64,000 nt of DNA from Rhodanobacter denitrificans (GCF_003335105.1 NZ_QFWQ01000002.1:1-64000); one strand, 5' to 3'; counted from the first letter of the stretch, positions 27,471-36,758 are shown. Program-made: numbers and translations. The notes: a model not told the origin generated them from the sequence alone.

Positions 27471-28940
27471 ATGAAACCCGCCCTCCAGCTTCGCCTCCAC
27501 CAGCAGCTGACCCTGACGCCGCAACTGCAGCAGGCGATCCGTCTGCTGCAGCTGTCGCAGCTGGAGCTGGAAGCCGAACTGCGGCAGATCGCCGAGAGCA
27601 ACCCGCTGCTGGAGTTCGCCGAGGAGGTCGAGGACGACGAGGCGGACGAGAGCGGCGGGACCGAAAACGAATATCCCGGCAACGAGACGATCACGGCCAG
27701 CGTGCCCGCCGGCGATGAAGCCGGCGACGACACCGGCGACTGGTCGGACGGTGGCGGTGTAGCCGAGACACCGATCGACTTCTCCAGCAGCGGCAGCGCC
27801 GGCAGCGGCGCAGGCATGCGCGGCGACGACGATTTCGAGCCACAGAACGCCGCGCCGGAAACCCTGCAGCAGCACCTGCTGTGGCAGCTCAACCTGGCCT
27901 CGTTCAACCCGCGCCAGCACCTGATCGCCACCGTGCTGATCGACGCGCTGAACTCCGACGGCTACCTGGCCGAAGGGCTGGAGCCCGTGCTCGCCGCGCT
28001 GCCCGCCGGCTTCAATGCCAGCGTCGAGGAAATCAATGCCGTGCGCCGCCGGCTGCAGGGTTTCGACCCCGCCGGCGTGGGCAGCCTCGACCTGCGCGAC
28101 TGCCTGCGCGTGCAACTGGAACAGTTCGCCCCCGAGACACCGCAGCGCGAACTGGCGTTGCGCATCGTCGACAGCGAGCTGGAGCTGCTGGCACGCAACG
28201 ATACCGCCCGGCTGGCACGGCGCCTGCGCGCCGGCGAGAGCGACGTGACCGACGCCGCCGTGCTGATCCGCAGCCTCGACCCGCGCCCCGGCGCCGCGCT
28301 CGACGCCACGCCGGTGGAATACGTCGCCCCCGATGTCTACGCGCTGCGCGACGGCAGCCGCTGGCGGGTCAGCCTGAACCCGGACGCGCAGCCGCGGCTG
28401 GGCCTGAACCAGCACTACTGCGGCCTGATCGCGCGGGCCCACGGCGAGGACGCCAGCTGGATGCGCGGCCAGCTGCAGGAGGCGCGCTGGCTGATCAAGA
28501 GCCTGGAATCGCGCGCCGAGACCCTACTCAAGGTCGCCGAGGCGATCGTGCGGCGGCAGAGCGCGTTCCTCGACTACGGCCCCGAGGCGATGCACCCGCT
28601 GGTGCTGCGCGAGGTGGCCGAGGAGGTGGGCATGCACGAGTCCACCATCTCGCGCGTCACCACGCGCAAGTACATGCACACCCCGCGCGGCACCTTCGAG
28701 TTGAAGTATTTCTTTTCCAGCGGCGTCTCCACCGAGGACGGCGGCAGCGCGTCGGCCACCGCGATCCAGGCCATGCTGCGCAAGCTGATCGAGGCCGAGG
28801 ACGCGCGCAAGCCGCTGTCCGACCTGGCGATCGCCGAGGAATTGCAGCGCAAGGGCATCCAGGTCGCGCGCCGCACCGTCGCCAAATACCGCGAGGGATT
28901 GCGTATACCCACCTCCAGCGAGCGCCAGCGCGCGGGCTGA
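27471..28940 (+). CDS. rpoN: RNA polymerase sigma-54 factor
   Basis: 489 residues. Region I (1-50) is Gln/Leu-rich: LRLHQQLTLTPQLQQAIRLL and IAESNPLLEF. The acidic region II (about 55-120) is followed by the core-binding domain, the HTH (about 365-400, EVGMHESTISRVTTRKYM) and the C-terminal RpoN box ARRTVAKYREGL. The ATG at 27471 is chosen because it begins the conserved MKPALQLRL; 27441 adds 10 residues. Position after lptB and before hpf is conserved in proteobacteria. Confidence 0.96.
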   Translation: MKPALQLRLHQQLTLTPQLQQAIRLLQLSQLELEAELRQIAESNPLLEFAEEVEDDEADESGGTENEYPGNETITASVPAGDEAGDDTGDWSDGGGVAETPIDFSSSGSAGSGAGMRGDDDFEPQNAAPETLQQHLLWQLNLASFNPRQHLIATVLIDALNSDGYLAEGLEPVLAALPAGFNASVEEINAVRRRLQGFDPAGVGSLDLRDCLRVQLEQFAPETPQRELALRIVDSELELLARNDTARLARRLRAGESDVTDAAVLIRSLDPRPGAALDATPVEYVAPDVYALRDGSRWRVSLNPDAQPRLGLNQHYCGLIARAHGEDASWMRGQLQEARWLIKSLESRAETLLKVAEAIVRRQSAFLDYGPEAMHPLVLREVAEEVGMHESTISRVTTRKYMHTPRGTFELKYFFSSGVSTEDGGSASATAIQAMLRKLIEAEDARKPLSDLAIAEELQRKGIQVARRTVAKYREGLRIPTSSERQRAG

Positions 28941-29090
28941 TTGTCGCAGGGGCTATCCGCGGGAACTTGGTTAACGAAAAATCGCTCCCATACCTGCTAC
29001 AGGATGATTGACGATGTGCCGCGGCCACCCCGGCCCGGCGCGTCCACCCCGCCGCGAAACGCGGCACTGCACCACCAGAGGAGGCGCACC

Positions 29091-29414
29091 ATGCAATTCC
29101 AACTCAGCGGCCAGCAGATTGAAGTCACCCCGGCCCTGCGCGACCACGCCACCGCCAAGCTCGACCGCCTCACCCGCCTCGACGACAAATTGAAGAGCCT
29201 CGCGATCGTGCTCTCGGTCGACAAGCTCCAGCAACGTGCCGAGGGCACCCTGGGCGTCATCGGCGCCACCCTGCATGCCGAAGCCACCGAGGCCGACATG
29301 TACGCCTCCATCGACGTGCTGTTCGACAAGCTGGTCAACCAGCTGCGCAGGCACCGCGAAAAGGTCGCCGACAAGCATCAGCGCGAAACCCGCGAAGAGC
29401 GCCAGTACGGCTGA
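29091..29414 (+). CDS. hpf: Ribosome hibernation-promoting factor, short form
   Basis: 107 residues, short HPF/YfiA family. [20 protein letters not shown] at the N-terminus and the alpha/beta fold with [20 protein letters not shown] are typical. It binds the 30S subunit and helps form 100S dimers in slow growth. A strong GAGGAGGCG ribosome binding site precedes the ATG. It follows rpoN by 150 bp, which leaves room for its own promoter. The gene ends at a clear terminator. Confidence 0.94.
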   Translation: MQFQLSGQQIEVTPALRDHATAKLDRLTRLDDKLKSLAIVLSVDKLQQRAEGTLGVIGATLHAEATEADMYASIDVLFDKLVNQLRRHREKVADKHQRETREERQYG

Positions 29415-29436
29415 CCGCCCCGGGCTCCGGCCCGTC

Positions 29437-29468
29437 ACGGCCCGCCCCGCCCGGGGCGGGCCGTTTTG
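29437..29468 (+). terminator. Rho-independent terminator after hpf
   Basis: ACGGCCCGCCCC-GCCC-GGGGCGGGCCGT stem (12-bp arms) followed by TTTTG. It separates hpf from hprK. Confidence 0.88.
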
Positions 29469-29503
29469 CCCTCCGGACACACGCCATCGTCCAAGCTGGC
29501 ACA

Positions 29504-30529
29504 ATGAGCACACTGCCGCGAAGGTCCACCGGGCCACGGCACGCGGCGCAAGGGACCCAAGGCTTGGATCGGATCAGCGCACGACAGCTCTACGACAGCG
29601 TCCACGAACGCATGGCCTTGCGCTGGGTGTCCGGCATGCGCGGGGAATCGCGCGCGCTCGAACCGGGCGCGGCGCAGGCTCGCCGGCCGTCGCTGATCGG
29701 CTACCTCAACGTCATCTACCCGAACAAGATCCAGATCATCGGCTCGGAGGAGCTGAACTACCTCGACGGGCTGGACTCGCGCCAGCGCTGGGAGGTGATG
29801 CACAAGATCGCCGCCTACCAGCCGGTCGCGCTGATCGTCACCAAGGACCAGGCCGTGCCGGCCGACCTGCGCGAGGTCGCCGAAGAAACCGACACGCCGC
29901 TGTGGATCAGCCCCAAGCGCGGCCACGAGCTGCTGACCTACATGCAGTACCACCTGGCGCGCATGCTGGCGGCAAAGGTCACCCTGCACGGCGTGTTCCT
30001 CGAGGTGTTCTCGATCGGCGTGCTGATCACCGGCGAGGCCGGCTCCGGCAAGAGCGAGCTGGCGCTGGAACTGATCAGCCGCGGCCACCGGCTGGTCGCC
30101 GACGACGCCACCGAATTCACCCTGATCGCGCCGGACGTGATCGACGGCAGCTGCCCCGAGTTGCTGCAGGACCTGCTGGAAGTGCGCGGGCTGGGCGTGC
30201 TCAACGTGCGCGAGATGTTCGGCCACATGTCGGTCAAGATCTCCAAGTATCTGCGCCTGGTGATCCACCTCAAGCCGCTGCGCGAGGGCGAGGTCAATCT
30301 CGGCGACAGCGGCGACACGCTGACCCGCCTCACCGGCGACATCGGCCATCGCGAGATCTTCGACGTGCAGGTGCCGATGATCACCGTCCCGGTGGCCTCG
30401 GGCCGCAACCTGGCGGTGCTGGTCGAGGCCGCCGTGCGCAACCACGCATTGAAGAGCAAGGGCATCGATCCCGCGCAGACCTTCATCGACCGCCAGGCAC
30501 ACCAGTTGCAGCGGCTGCCCCCATGGTGA
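29504..30529 (+). CDS. hprK: HPr kinase/phosphorylase
   Basis: 341 residues. The N-terminal domain (about 20-150) is typical HprK. The Walker [13 protein letters not shown] (about 178-189) and the HprK signature after it ([27 protein letters not shown]) form the kinase/phosphorylase site. It phosphorylates HPr on Ser46. About 20 residues longer at the N-terminus than most homologs, so the true start may lie a little downstream, near ISARQLYD. It is followed by rapZ (4 bp), EIIA, ptsH and ptsI. Confidence 0.92.
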   Translation: MSTLPRRSTGPRHAAQGTQGLDRISARQLYDSVHERMALRWVSGMRGESRALEPGAAQARRPSLIGYLNVIYPNKIQIIGSEELNYLDGLDSRQRWEVMHKIAAYQPVALIVTKDQAVPADLREVAEETDTPLWISPKRGHELLTYMQYHLARMLAAKVTLHGVFLEVFSIGVLITGEAGSGKSELALELISRGHRLVADDATEFTLIAPDVIDGSCPELLQDLLEVRGLGVLNVREMFGHMSVKISKYLRLVIHLKPLREGEVNLGDSGDTLTRLTGDIGHREIFDVQVPMITVPVASGRNLAVLVEAAVRNHALKSKGIDPAQTFIDRQAHQLQRLPPW

Positions 30530-30533
30530 ACGC

Positions 30534-31439
30534 ATGAGCGACGATTTTCCCTCCACCAGCCAGCGGGTCGACCCGCACGACATCCACCTGATCGTGCTCA
30601 CCGGCATGTCCGGCGGCGGCAAGACGGTGGCGCTGCGCGCGCTGGAGGACCTGGAGTTCTACTGCGTCGACAACCTGCCGTCGATACTGCTGCCGCAACT
30701 GGTCGACGCAGCCACCAGCGGTGACCGTCGCGGCCGGCCGCGGCGCATCGCGGTGGGCGTGGACGTGCGCAACCGCGGCACCGATTTCGCACACATGCCG
30801 ACCGTGCTGTCGGAGCTGGCCCGCGCCGGCGTCCAGGTGCACCTGATCTTCCTGGATTGCCGCGACGAGGTGCTGATCAAGCGCTATTCGGAAACGCGCC
30901 GCCGTCATCCGCTGGCCACCCGCGGCGTGTCGCTGGCCGACGCGATCGCCGAGGAACGCCGCCTGCTGCGCCCGCTGATGGCGATCGCCGAGAAGGTGAT
31001 CGACTCCAGCGAGCTCAACGTGCACCAGCTGCGCCGGCTGGTCGCCACCGGCTACGCGCAGGCCACCGAGGGACTGACCCTGATGTTCCAGTCGTTCGCG
31101 TTCAAGCGCGGGCTGCCGCTGGATGCGGACTTCGTGTTCGATGCGCGCTGCCTGCCGAACCCGCACTGGCACGCGCACCTGCGGCCGCTGTCGGGCAAGG
31201 ACGCGCCGGTGCGCGACTTCCTCGATGCCGAGCCGCTGGTGGGCGAATACTTCGCCGACACCGCACGCTGGCTGGACGCCTGGCTGCCGCGCTTCGAGCA
31301 GGACGACCGCAGCTACGTGACCATCTCGATCGGCTGTACCGGCGGTCGCCACCGTTCGGTCTACCTGGTCGAGAAGCTCGCCGCCCACTATCGCGACCGT
31401 CGCGAAGGCGTGGTCACCTTCCATCGCGAGCTCGAGTGA
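30534..31439 (+). CDS. rapZ: RNase adapter protein RapZ
   Basis: 301 residues. Walker A GMSGGGKTVALRALED (about 22-37) and Walker B-like VGVDVRNRG. The C-terminal domain has the RapZ signature CTGGRHRSVYLVEKL (about 268-282), which binds small RNA or glucosamine-6-P in E. coli, where RapZ directs RNase E to GlmZ. Position after hprK/PTS is conserved. Confidence 0.94.
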   Translation: MSDDFPSTSQRVDPHDIHLIVLTGMSGGGKTVALRALEDLEFYCVDNLPSILLPQLVDAATSGDRRGRPRRIAVGVDVRNRGTDFAHMPTVLSELARAGVQVHLIFLDCRDEVLIKRYSETRRRHPLATRGVSLADAIAEERRLLRPLMAIAEKVIDSSELNVHQLRRLVATGYAQATEGLTLMFQSFAFKRGLPLDADFVFDARCLPNPHWHAHLRPLSGKDAPVRDFLDAEPLVGEYFADTARWLDAWLPRFEQDDRSYVTISIGCTGGRHRSVYLVEKLAAHYRDRREGVVTFHRELE

Positions 31440-31482
31440 TGACTGATCTGCCGCTGCACATCGCCACCGCGGGTCGCCGGAC

Positions 31483-31875
31483 ATGAGCGTCGGCGTGCTG
31501 CTGATGACCCACGAGGCGGTCGGTCAGGCGCTGATCTCCGCCGCGCACCACGTCATGCCAAGGCTGCCGCTGCGCGTGGCGGCGGTGGAGATTCCGCCGG
31601 AATCGGACCCCGACGCGATGCGCCAGCTCACCGTGCGTCATGCGCGCGAGCTCGATACCGGCGACGGCGTGCTGGTGCTGGCCGACCTTTACGGAGCCAC
31701 GCCGTGCAACATCGGCCTGTCGCTGGGCGCGCTCGGCGTACACCTGCACTGCGTATCCGGCCTCAACCTGCCGATGCTGCTGCGCGTACTCAACTATGCG
31801 GAGAAACCACTGGACGAACTGGCCGAGATCGCGGCCAGCGGTGGCCGCGGGGGAATTTTCATCGACCATGCTTGA
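31483..31875 (+). CDS. PTS EIIA component, mannose family
   Basis: 130 residues, the EIIA-Man fold. The phosphorylated His is in LLMTHEAVGQAL (His10). ALVLADLYGATPCNIG and VSGLNLPMLLRVL match the family. It starts 44 bp after rapZ and overlaps ptsH by 8 bp. No EIIB, EIIC or EIID genes are visible in the window. An isolated EIIA-Man with HPr, EI and HprK is typical of a regulatory PTS in alpha-, beta- and gammaproteobacteria. Confidence 0.92.
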   Translation: MSVGVLLMTHEAVGQALISAAHHVMPRLPLRVAAVEIPPESDPDAMRQLTVRHARELDTGDGVLVLADLYGATPCNIGLSLGALGVHLHCVSGLNLPMLLRVLNYAEKPLDELAEIAASGGRGGIFIDHA

Positions 31876-32137
31876 GCAAGAGATCGTCGTTTCCAACAAG
31901 CTGGGGCTGCACGCCCGCGCCTCGGCCAAGCTGGTGCAACTGGTGCAGGGTTTCAAATCCACCGTATGGCTGGTCAGCAGGGGTCGGGAAGTCAACGCGC
32001 AAAGCATCATGGGCGTGATGATGCTGGCCGCCGGCCTCGGCAGCCCGCTGACCATTCGGGTCGACGGGTCGGACGAGGCATCCGCGCTGGCCGCGGTGAT
32101 CGAGCTGTTCGAGCGCAAGTTCGACGAAGGAGCATGA
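31868..32137 (+). CDS. ptsH: Phosphocarrier protein HPr
   Basis: 89 residues, the HPr length. The EI-dependent phosphorylation site is GLHARASAKLV (His15 region) and the HprK site is NAQSIMGVMML (Ser46 region). Both are present, so the protein can be modified by EI and by the HprK encoded 1.3 kb upstream. It overlaps the EIIA gene by 8 bp. Confidence 0.96.
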   Translation: MLEQEIVVSNKLGLHARASAKLVQLVQGFKSTVWLVSRGREVNAQSIMGVMMLAAGLGSPLTIRVDGSDEASALAAVIELFERKFDEGA

Positions 32138-32145
32138 GTCATATG

Positions 32146-32290
32146 GAAGCCGGGAATCGGGAATCGGGAATCGGCAAGAGCACGGCGCGCATGGGCTGGC
32201 GGTTCACCGTCAGCGTCATGCCGCCCGCTTTTCCCATTGCCGATTCCCGACTTCCGACCGTCGGGAAGTCCCGTTGCGGGTTTCCCGGTT
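32146..32290. repeat. Short-repeat region between ptsH and ptsI
   Basis: GGGAATC occurs three times in a row at 32152-32172 (CGGGAATCGGGAATCGGGAAT), and GGGAATCGGCAA (32166-32177) is repeated inverted as TTGCCGATTCCC (32237-32248). The motif GAATCGGCAA is shared with the kdsD-kdsC hairpin. There is no gene here. It breaks an otherwise tightly packed operon and may hold a dispersed repeat insertion. Its effect on ptsI expression is unknown. Confidence 0.6.
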
Positions 32291-32306
32291 TCGCCAGGAG
32301 CCGCCC

Positions 32307-34049
32307 GTGAGACACGTCCTCACCGGCACCATCGCCGCGCACGGCATGGCGCTTGGCCGTGCGCGGCTGGTGCAGCCCAGCCGCTACGCGGTCGACACCC
32401 GGCCGCTGGCCGAGGAAGAGATCGAGGGCGAGCTGGCGAAGCTGCACCAGGCGCTGGACACCGCGCGGCAGGAACTGCGCGAGTTGCGCGGCAAGCTGCA
32501 CGGCGCGCTGGCGCGCGAGGTCAACGAATTCATCGACGCGCACAGCCTGCTGCTGGACGACGCCGAACTGCTGCGCGGGCTGGACGACCTGGTGCGGATC
32601 GGCCACTACCGCCCCGGCGCCGCGCTGAAGAAGCAGCGCGACCGCCTGTCCGCCGTGTTCGAGGCGATGGACGACCCCTACCTGCGCAGCCGCAAGGAAG
32701 ACGTCGAGCAGGTGATCAACCGGGTGATCTCCGCGCTGCAGCGGCAGACCAGCCCGGAGGAGCGCAAGCTGGCCGCGCGCGTGGGCGAGATTTTGATCGC
32801 CGACTCCATCGCGCCGGCCGACATGGCGCAGCTGGCCGGCAACGGCCTGCTCGGCGTGGTCGCCAGTTCCGGCAGCGCGTACTCGCACAGCGCGATCCTG
32901 GCGCGCAGCCTGGGCCTGCCGATGCTGGTGGGCACCCGCGACGCGCTGTCCAACATCCACGACGACGACCTGATCCTGCTCGATGCCGAGCGCGGCGAGG
33001 CGATCGTGCACCCGGCCGCGCAGGACCTCTCGCGTTACCGCGCCTGGCAGCGCGAGGCCGCGGCCGAAGGCCGGCGCCTGGCCAAGCTGGCGAACGCTCC
33101 CACGCGCACCCGCGACGGCGTCGAGATCGCCCTGCTGGCGAACGCCGAGACGCCGGCCGACGTGGCGATGGCGCGCGCCCGCGGCGCCGACGGCGTGGGC
33201 CTGTACCGCACCGAGTTCCTGTTCCTCAAGCACAAGGCGCTGCCCTCGGAAGACGAGCAGTTCATCGCCTACCGCGACCTGGTGATGGGCATGGGCGGCC
33301 TGCCGGTGACCATCCGCACGCTGGACCTGGGCGCCGACAAGGCCGACGCCGCCGGGCTCACCCTGCGCGGCGAGGACAACCCCGCGCTCGGCGTGCGCGG
33401 CGTGCGCCTGTCGCTGCGCTATCCGGCGGTGTTCACCACCCAGATCCGCGCGATCCTGCGCGCCGCCTGCTACGGCCCGGTGCGCGTGCTGGTGCCGATG
33501 GTGACCCAGCCGGACGAGATGATCGCGGTGCGCACGCTGTTCAAGCTGGCGCGGCAGGACCTGAAGCGCGAGGCCATCGACCTGCCGGAGAAGCTGCCGC
33601 TGGGCGCGATGATCGAGGTGCCGGCCGCGGCGATCAACGTGCGCGCCCTGCTGGAGCACGCCGACTTCCTCGCCATCGGCACCAACGACCTGGCGCAGTA
33701 CGTACTCGCCGCCGACCGCGGCAACGACGCGCTGGAGAACATCTACAACCCGCTGCAGCCGGCGCTGCTGCGGCTGATCTCGCACGTGCTCACTTCCGGC
33801 CGCCGCGCGAAGAAGCCGGTCAGCCTGTGCGGCGAAATCGCCGGCGACGTGAACTTCGCCGCGCTGCTGCTGCTGCTAGGCCTCCACGAGTTCAGCATGC
33901 ATCCGGCGCAGATCCTGCAGGTCCGGGACCGCCTCGCCACGCTCGACCACGCGTACCTGCGCCGCCACGCCGCGCGACTGCTGAACGCACCCACGCACGA
34001 GCAGGCCGCGGCGATGCTGGCGGAGATCGTCGGCGCGTCCACCCGCTGA
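32307..34049 (+). CDS. ptsI: Phosphoenolpyruvate-protein phosphotransferase (PTS enzyme I)
   Basis: 580 residues. The active-site His is in GSAYSHSAILARSLGLP. PEP-binding motifs follow: DGVGLYRTEFLF (about 300-311), RTLDLGADK and the C-terminal GTNDLAQYVLAADR. It transfers phosphate from PEP to HPr. The GTG start at 32307 is chosen because AGGAG lies 6 bp upstream (32296-32300); an in-frame ATG at 32274 is embedded in the repeat. Confidence 0.95.
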   Translation: MRHVLTGTIAAHGMALGRARLVQPSRYAVDTRPLAEEEIEGELAKLHQALDTARQELRELRGKLHGALAREVNEFIDAHSLLLDDAELLRGLDDLVRIGHYRPGAALKKQRDRLSAVFEAMDDPYLRSRKEDVEQVINRVISALQRQTSPEERKLAARVGEILIADSIAPADMAQLAGNGLLGVVASSGSAYSHSAILARSLGLPMLVGTRDALSNIHDDDLILLDAERGEAIVHPAAQDLSRYRAWQREAAAEGRRLAKLANAPTRTRDGVEIALLANAETPADVAMARARGADGVGLYRTEFLFLKHKALPSEDEQFIAYRDLVMGMGGLPVTIRTLDLGADKADAAGLTLRGEDNPALGVRGVRLSLRYPAVFTTQIRAILRAACYGPVRVLVPMVTQPDEMIAVRTLFKLARQDLKREAIDLPEKLPLGAMIEVPAAAINVRALLEHADFLAIGTNDLAQYVLAADRGNDALENIYNPLQPALLRLISHVLTSGRRAKKPVSLCGEIAGDVNFAALLLLLGLHEFSMHPAQILQVRDRLATLDHAYLRRHAARLLNAPTHEQAAAMLAEIVGASTR

Positions 34050-34059
34050 TTCCTGCGCG

Positions 34060-34935
34060 TCACACGCCTTCCAGAAACGCATCCAGCAGGGTGCCGCGGT
34101 ACTTCTGGCGATGCAGCAGCAGCGAGAGCTTGCGCCGCAGGTCGAGGAACGGCGTCTTCAGCGCCTTCAGGCGGCCGGTCGCCAACGCATCGGTCACTGC
34201 CACCGCCGGCAGGCAGGCGATGCCCAGCCCGGCCACCACCGCCTGCTTGATCGCCTCGATCTGGTCCAGCTCCAGCACGGTCTCGCCCGGCGGCAACTGC
34301 GCCAGCACCCTTTCGCTGGTGGCGCGGGTGGCCGAGCCGGGTTCGCGCAGCACCCAGCGCGCACCGGCGAAATCGGCGGGTTTCAGGCCGCGCCTGCGCG
34401 CCAGCGGATGCTCCGGCGGCGCGCACACCACCAGCAGGTCGTCGCGCCACGGCCGCACTTCCAGCAGCGGATGCGCCACCGGGCCTTCGACGCAGCCAAT
34501 GTCCAGGCTGTGCTCGAGCATGCCGGCGGCGATCGTCTCGGTATTCGCCACGCGCAGGCGGATCGCCACCTGCGGGTGCGCGCGCACGAAACCGCCGAGC
34601 AGTTCCCCGACCAGGTAATTGCCCACCGTATTGCTGGCGCCGATGCGCAGTTCGCCGCCCAGCGCAGCGCCTTCCGCTCGCCCGAGCCGGCCGAACTCGG
34701 CATGCCGCTCCAGCAGCTCCTGCGCCAGCGGCAGCAGTTCGCGGCCACGCACATTCAGGTGCAGGCGGCCGCGCTCGCGGTCGAACAGCGGCGCATCCAG
34801 CTGTCGCTCCATCTCCGCCAATGCCATGCTGGCCGCCGGCTGGGTCAGGTGCAGCCGCTCGGCGGCGGCACGCACGCTGCCGTGCAGTGCGATCTGCACG
34901 AACACGTCCAGCTGGCGCGGGCTGATGTTGATCAT
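34060..34935 (-). CDS. LysR-family transcriptional regulator
   Basis: 291 residues. An N-terminal winged helix-turn-helix (about 3-60, LDVFVQIALHGSVRAAAERL) and a type 2 periplasmic-binding-like co-inducer domain. Divergent from the YeiH-type gene with 100 bp between starts, the usual arrangement for a LysR regulator (YeiE type) of yeiH. Its effector is unknown. Confidence 0.9.
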   Translation of the reverse strand: MINISPRQLDVFVQIALHGSVRAAAERLHLTQPAASMALAEMERQLDAPLFDRERGRLHLNVRGRELLPLAQELLERHAEFGRLGRAEGAALGGELRIGASNTVGNYLVGELLGGFVRAHPQVAIRLRVANTETIAAGMLEHSLDIGCVEGPVAHPLLEVRPWRDDLLVVCAPPEHPLARRRGLKPADFAGARWVLREPGSATRATSERVLAQLPPGETVLELDQIEAIKQAVVAGLGIACLPAVAVTDALATGRLKALKTPFLDLRRKLSLLLHRQKYRGTLLDAFLEGV

Positions 34936-34939
34936 CGGT

Positions 34940-35030
34940 CGATCCTATCAGCTTGCCTGATATATCCAATCATATATTTCAAATTTTCCTGATTGGCATG
35001 CGGCCCGACAATGGCGCAGTTGCCGGAGCC
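34940..35030. promoter_or_regulatory. AT-rich divergent promoter/operator region between lysR and yeiH
   Basis: The 100-bp gap is markedly AT-rich for this genome (TATATCCAATCATATATTTC at 34961-34980). GATATAT and ATATATT form an imperfect dyad around CCAATC, in the size range of LysR boxes (T-N11-A). The actual binding site cannot be decided by eye. Confidence 0.45.
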
Positions 35031-35035
35031 CATGC

Positions 35036-36073
35036 ATGAATACCTCGACCCTTTCCGTTCCTTCCTCGTTGCTCAGGCAGCGTGCCCCCGGGCTGTTGCT
35101 GGCGGTCGCGATCGGCCTGCTGGCGCTGTGGCTGGGCCGCCGCCTGCCGCTGATCGGCGGCCCGGTGATCGGCATCGTGCTGGGCATCGTGGTGCGCAAC
35201 CTGCTGTCGCCGGGCGAGCGTTACTCCCCCGGCATCGCGTTCGCCGGCAAGAAGGTGCTGCAGTGGTCGATCATCGCGCTGGGTTTCGGGCTCAGCCTGA
35301 GCCAGGTGGCGAAGACCGGCCTCGAATCGCTGTCGGTGACCCTGGTGACGATGACCGTGGCCTTCGTCAGCGCCTGGGCACTGGGTCGCTGGCTTGGCGT
35401 GCACGACAAGCTGAAGATCCTGATCGGCGTGGGCACCGCGATCTGCGGTGGGTCGGCGATCGCCGCCGTCACCCCGATCATCCGCCCGGACGACCACGAC
35501 ACCGCGTTCGCGATCTCCACCATCTTCCTGTTCAACCTGGTCGCCGTGCTGCTGTTCCCGCTGCTCGGCCATCTGATGCACCTGTCCGACCTCGGCTTCG
35601 GCCTGTGGGCCGGCACCGCGATCAACGACACCTCGTCGGTGGTCGCCGCCGGCTACAGCTACAGCCACGCCGCCGGCGACTATGCCACCATCGTCAAGCT
35701 GACCCGCGCCACGCTGATCATCCCGGTGTGCCTGGTGCTCGCCTTCGCGGTCGCCGCCCGCGAGAAGCGCAAGCACGCCGAAGCCGGCAGCGTCGGCCAG
35801 TTCAGCCTCGCCAGCATCTTCCCATGGTTCATCCTGTGGTTCCTGGTCGCCTCGGCGGTGCGTACCGCCGGCCTGGTTCCGGTGGCGATCCAGCCGGCCA
35901 TCCACCTGCTGGCCGAGTTCCTGATCATCGTGGCGCTCACCGCGATCGGCCTGTCCGCCAACCTGCGCAGGATGGCCGCCAGCGGCGCGCGGCCGATCCT
36001 GCTGGGGCTGGGCGTGTGGATCGCGGTGGCGGTGAGCAGCTTGCTGGTGCAATGGGTGATCGGGCAGCTTTGA
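35036..36073 (+). CDS. yeiH: YeiH family putative sulfate/anion exporter
   Basis: 345 residues with about 10 membrane helices. UPF0324/YeiH family segments: GIAFAGKKVLQWSIIALGFGL, TAICGGSAIAAVTPII, AGTAINDTSSVVAAG and RATLIIPVCLVLA. The substrate is uncertain; the family is annotated as putative sulfate exporter. It is divergent from a LysR regulator that probably controls it. Confidence 0.9.
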   Translation: MNTSTLSVPSSLLRQRAPGLLLAVAIGLLALWLGRRLPLIGGPVIGIVLGIVVRNLLSPGERYSPGIAFAGKKVLQWSIIALGFGLSLSQVAKTGLESLSVTLVTMTVAFVSAWALGRWLGVHDKLKILIGVGTAICGGSAIAAVTPIIRPDDHDTAFAISTIFLFNLVAVLLFPLLGHLMHLSDLGFGLWAGTAINDTSSVVAAGYSYSHAAGDYATIVKLTRATLIIPVCLVLAFAVAAREKRKHAEAGSVGQFSLASIFPWFILWFLVASAVRTAGLVPVAIQPAIHLLAEFLIIVALTAIGLSANLRRMAASGARPILLGLGVWIAVAVSSLLVQWVIGQL

Positions 36074-36080
36074 TGCTTCG

Positions 36081-36108
36081 CCGGTGATGCTGCACGCGGC
36101 ATCACCGG
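36081..36108. terminator. Stem-loop after yeiH
   Basis: CCGGTGATGC (36081-36090) and GCATCACCGG (36099-36108), 10-bp perfect arms, 8 bp after the yeiH stop. There is no T-run, so a rho-independent terminator is only possible. Confidence 0.5.
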
Positions 36109-36168
36109 AATACACGCTGCCAGGCCGTAGGCAGCCGCCAAGCTGGATGTGCCCGACAACAACCGCGA

Positions 36169-36672
36169 CTATCGAACGTGGCGGAGACAGGTCTTCGAAG
36201 CAACCAGTTCCGTGGCTTCTGCCGCACTGCCATCGACAATTGCCGAATCTGGCAACCACCTTATGGAGCGCGGTCTTTTCAGCAGGATTCCGTCGTTGAA
36301 GCGGACGGCGGCAGGATAGGTTGACCATTCCAGCTTCGACCAGGACTGGTTGCCATCCACTTCGACACCGGCATCCGAAATCGACACCGCCACCGCGGCC
36401 CCAAAACCGGGCTTGCGTCGAAATTTCATCATGAGGCTTTGCTTGGTCGCCCAGACTCCAACAGCGGCGACCAGGCCGAGGATCATGACGAACAACACGG
36501 CCCGCGATGCCATGGAAGTGTCGGCGCTTGCGGCAAAAGCCGTTGCGCACGCCAAGCCGATCACGCCGAACTGCACGGGCAGCCTGAATAGCCAAGGGCC
36601 TTGCCGATACTGCCGATCAATCACGGCCCTGAAGTATTCGACATCACATCGATACTGATACCTGACTTGCAT
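36169..36672 (-). CDS. YcxB-like membrane protein, unknown function
   Basis: 167 residues. Two hydrophobic segments near residues 30-52 and 57-78 (FGVIGLACATAFAAS, AVLFVMILGLVAAVGVWA) are followed by a cytosolic beta-rich part: SISDAGVEVDGNQSWSKLEW, RFNDGILLKRPRSIRWLPDS. That pattern matches the YcxB-like domain, whose role is unknown. The start MQVRYQYRC at 36672 is chosen because a GGGGGG tract precedes it. G+C appears lower than in neighbours, a possible sign of transfer. Confidence 0.7.
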   Translation of the reverse strand: MQVRYQYRCDVEYFRAVIDRQYRQGPWLFRLPVQFGVIGLACATAFAASADTSMASRAVLFVMILGLVAAVGVWATKQSLMMKFRRKPGFGAAVAVSISDAGVEVDGNQSWSKLEWSTYPAAVRFNDGILLKRPRSIRWLPDSAIVDGSAAEATELVASKTCLRHVR

Positions 36673-36758
36673 ACGCCCCCCTTCCAACGGCCCAGGATCA
36701 TCTGCACCGACACGTATTCGGCTTCGCTACCAGCTCGGAATCAGAACCGACAGATGGC

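Noticed and set aside
32150-32180. Tandem GGGAATC repeats as a possible CRISPR
   Set aside because: Units of 7 bp with no spacers; not a CRISPR array. It is a short intergenic repeat.
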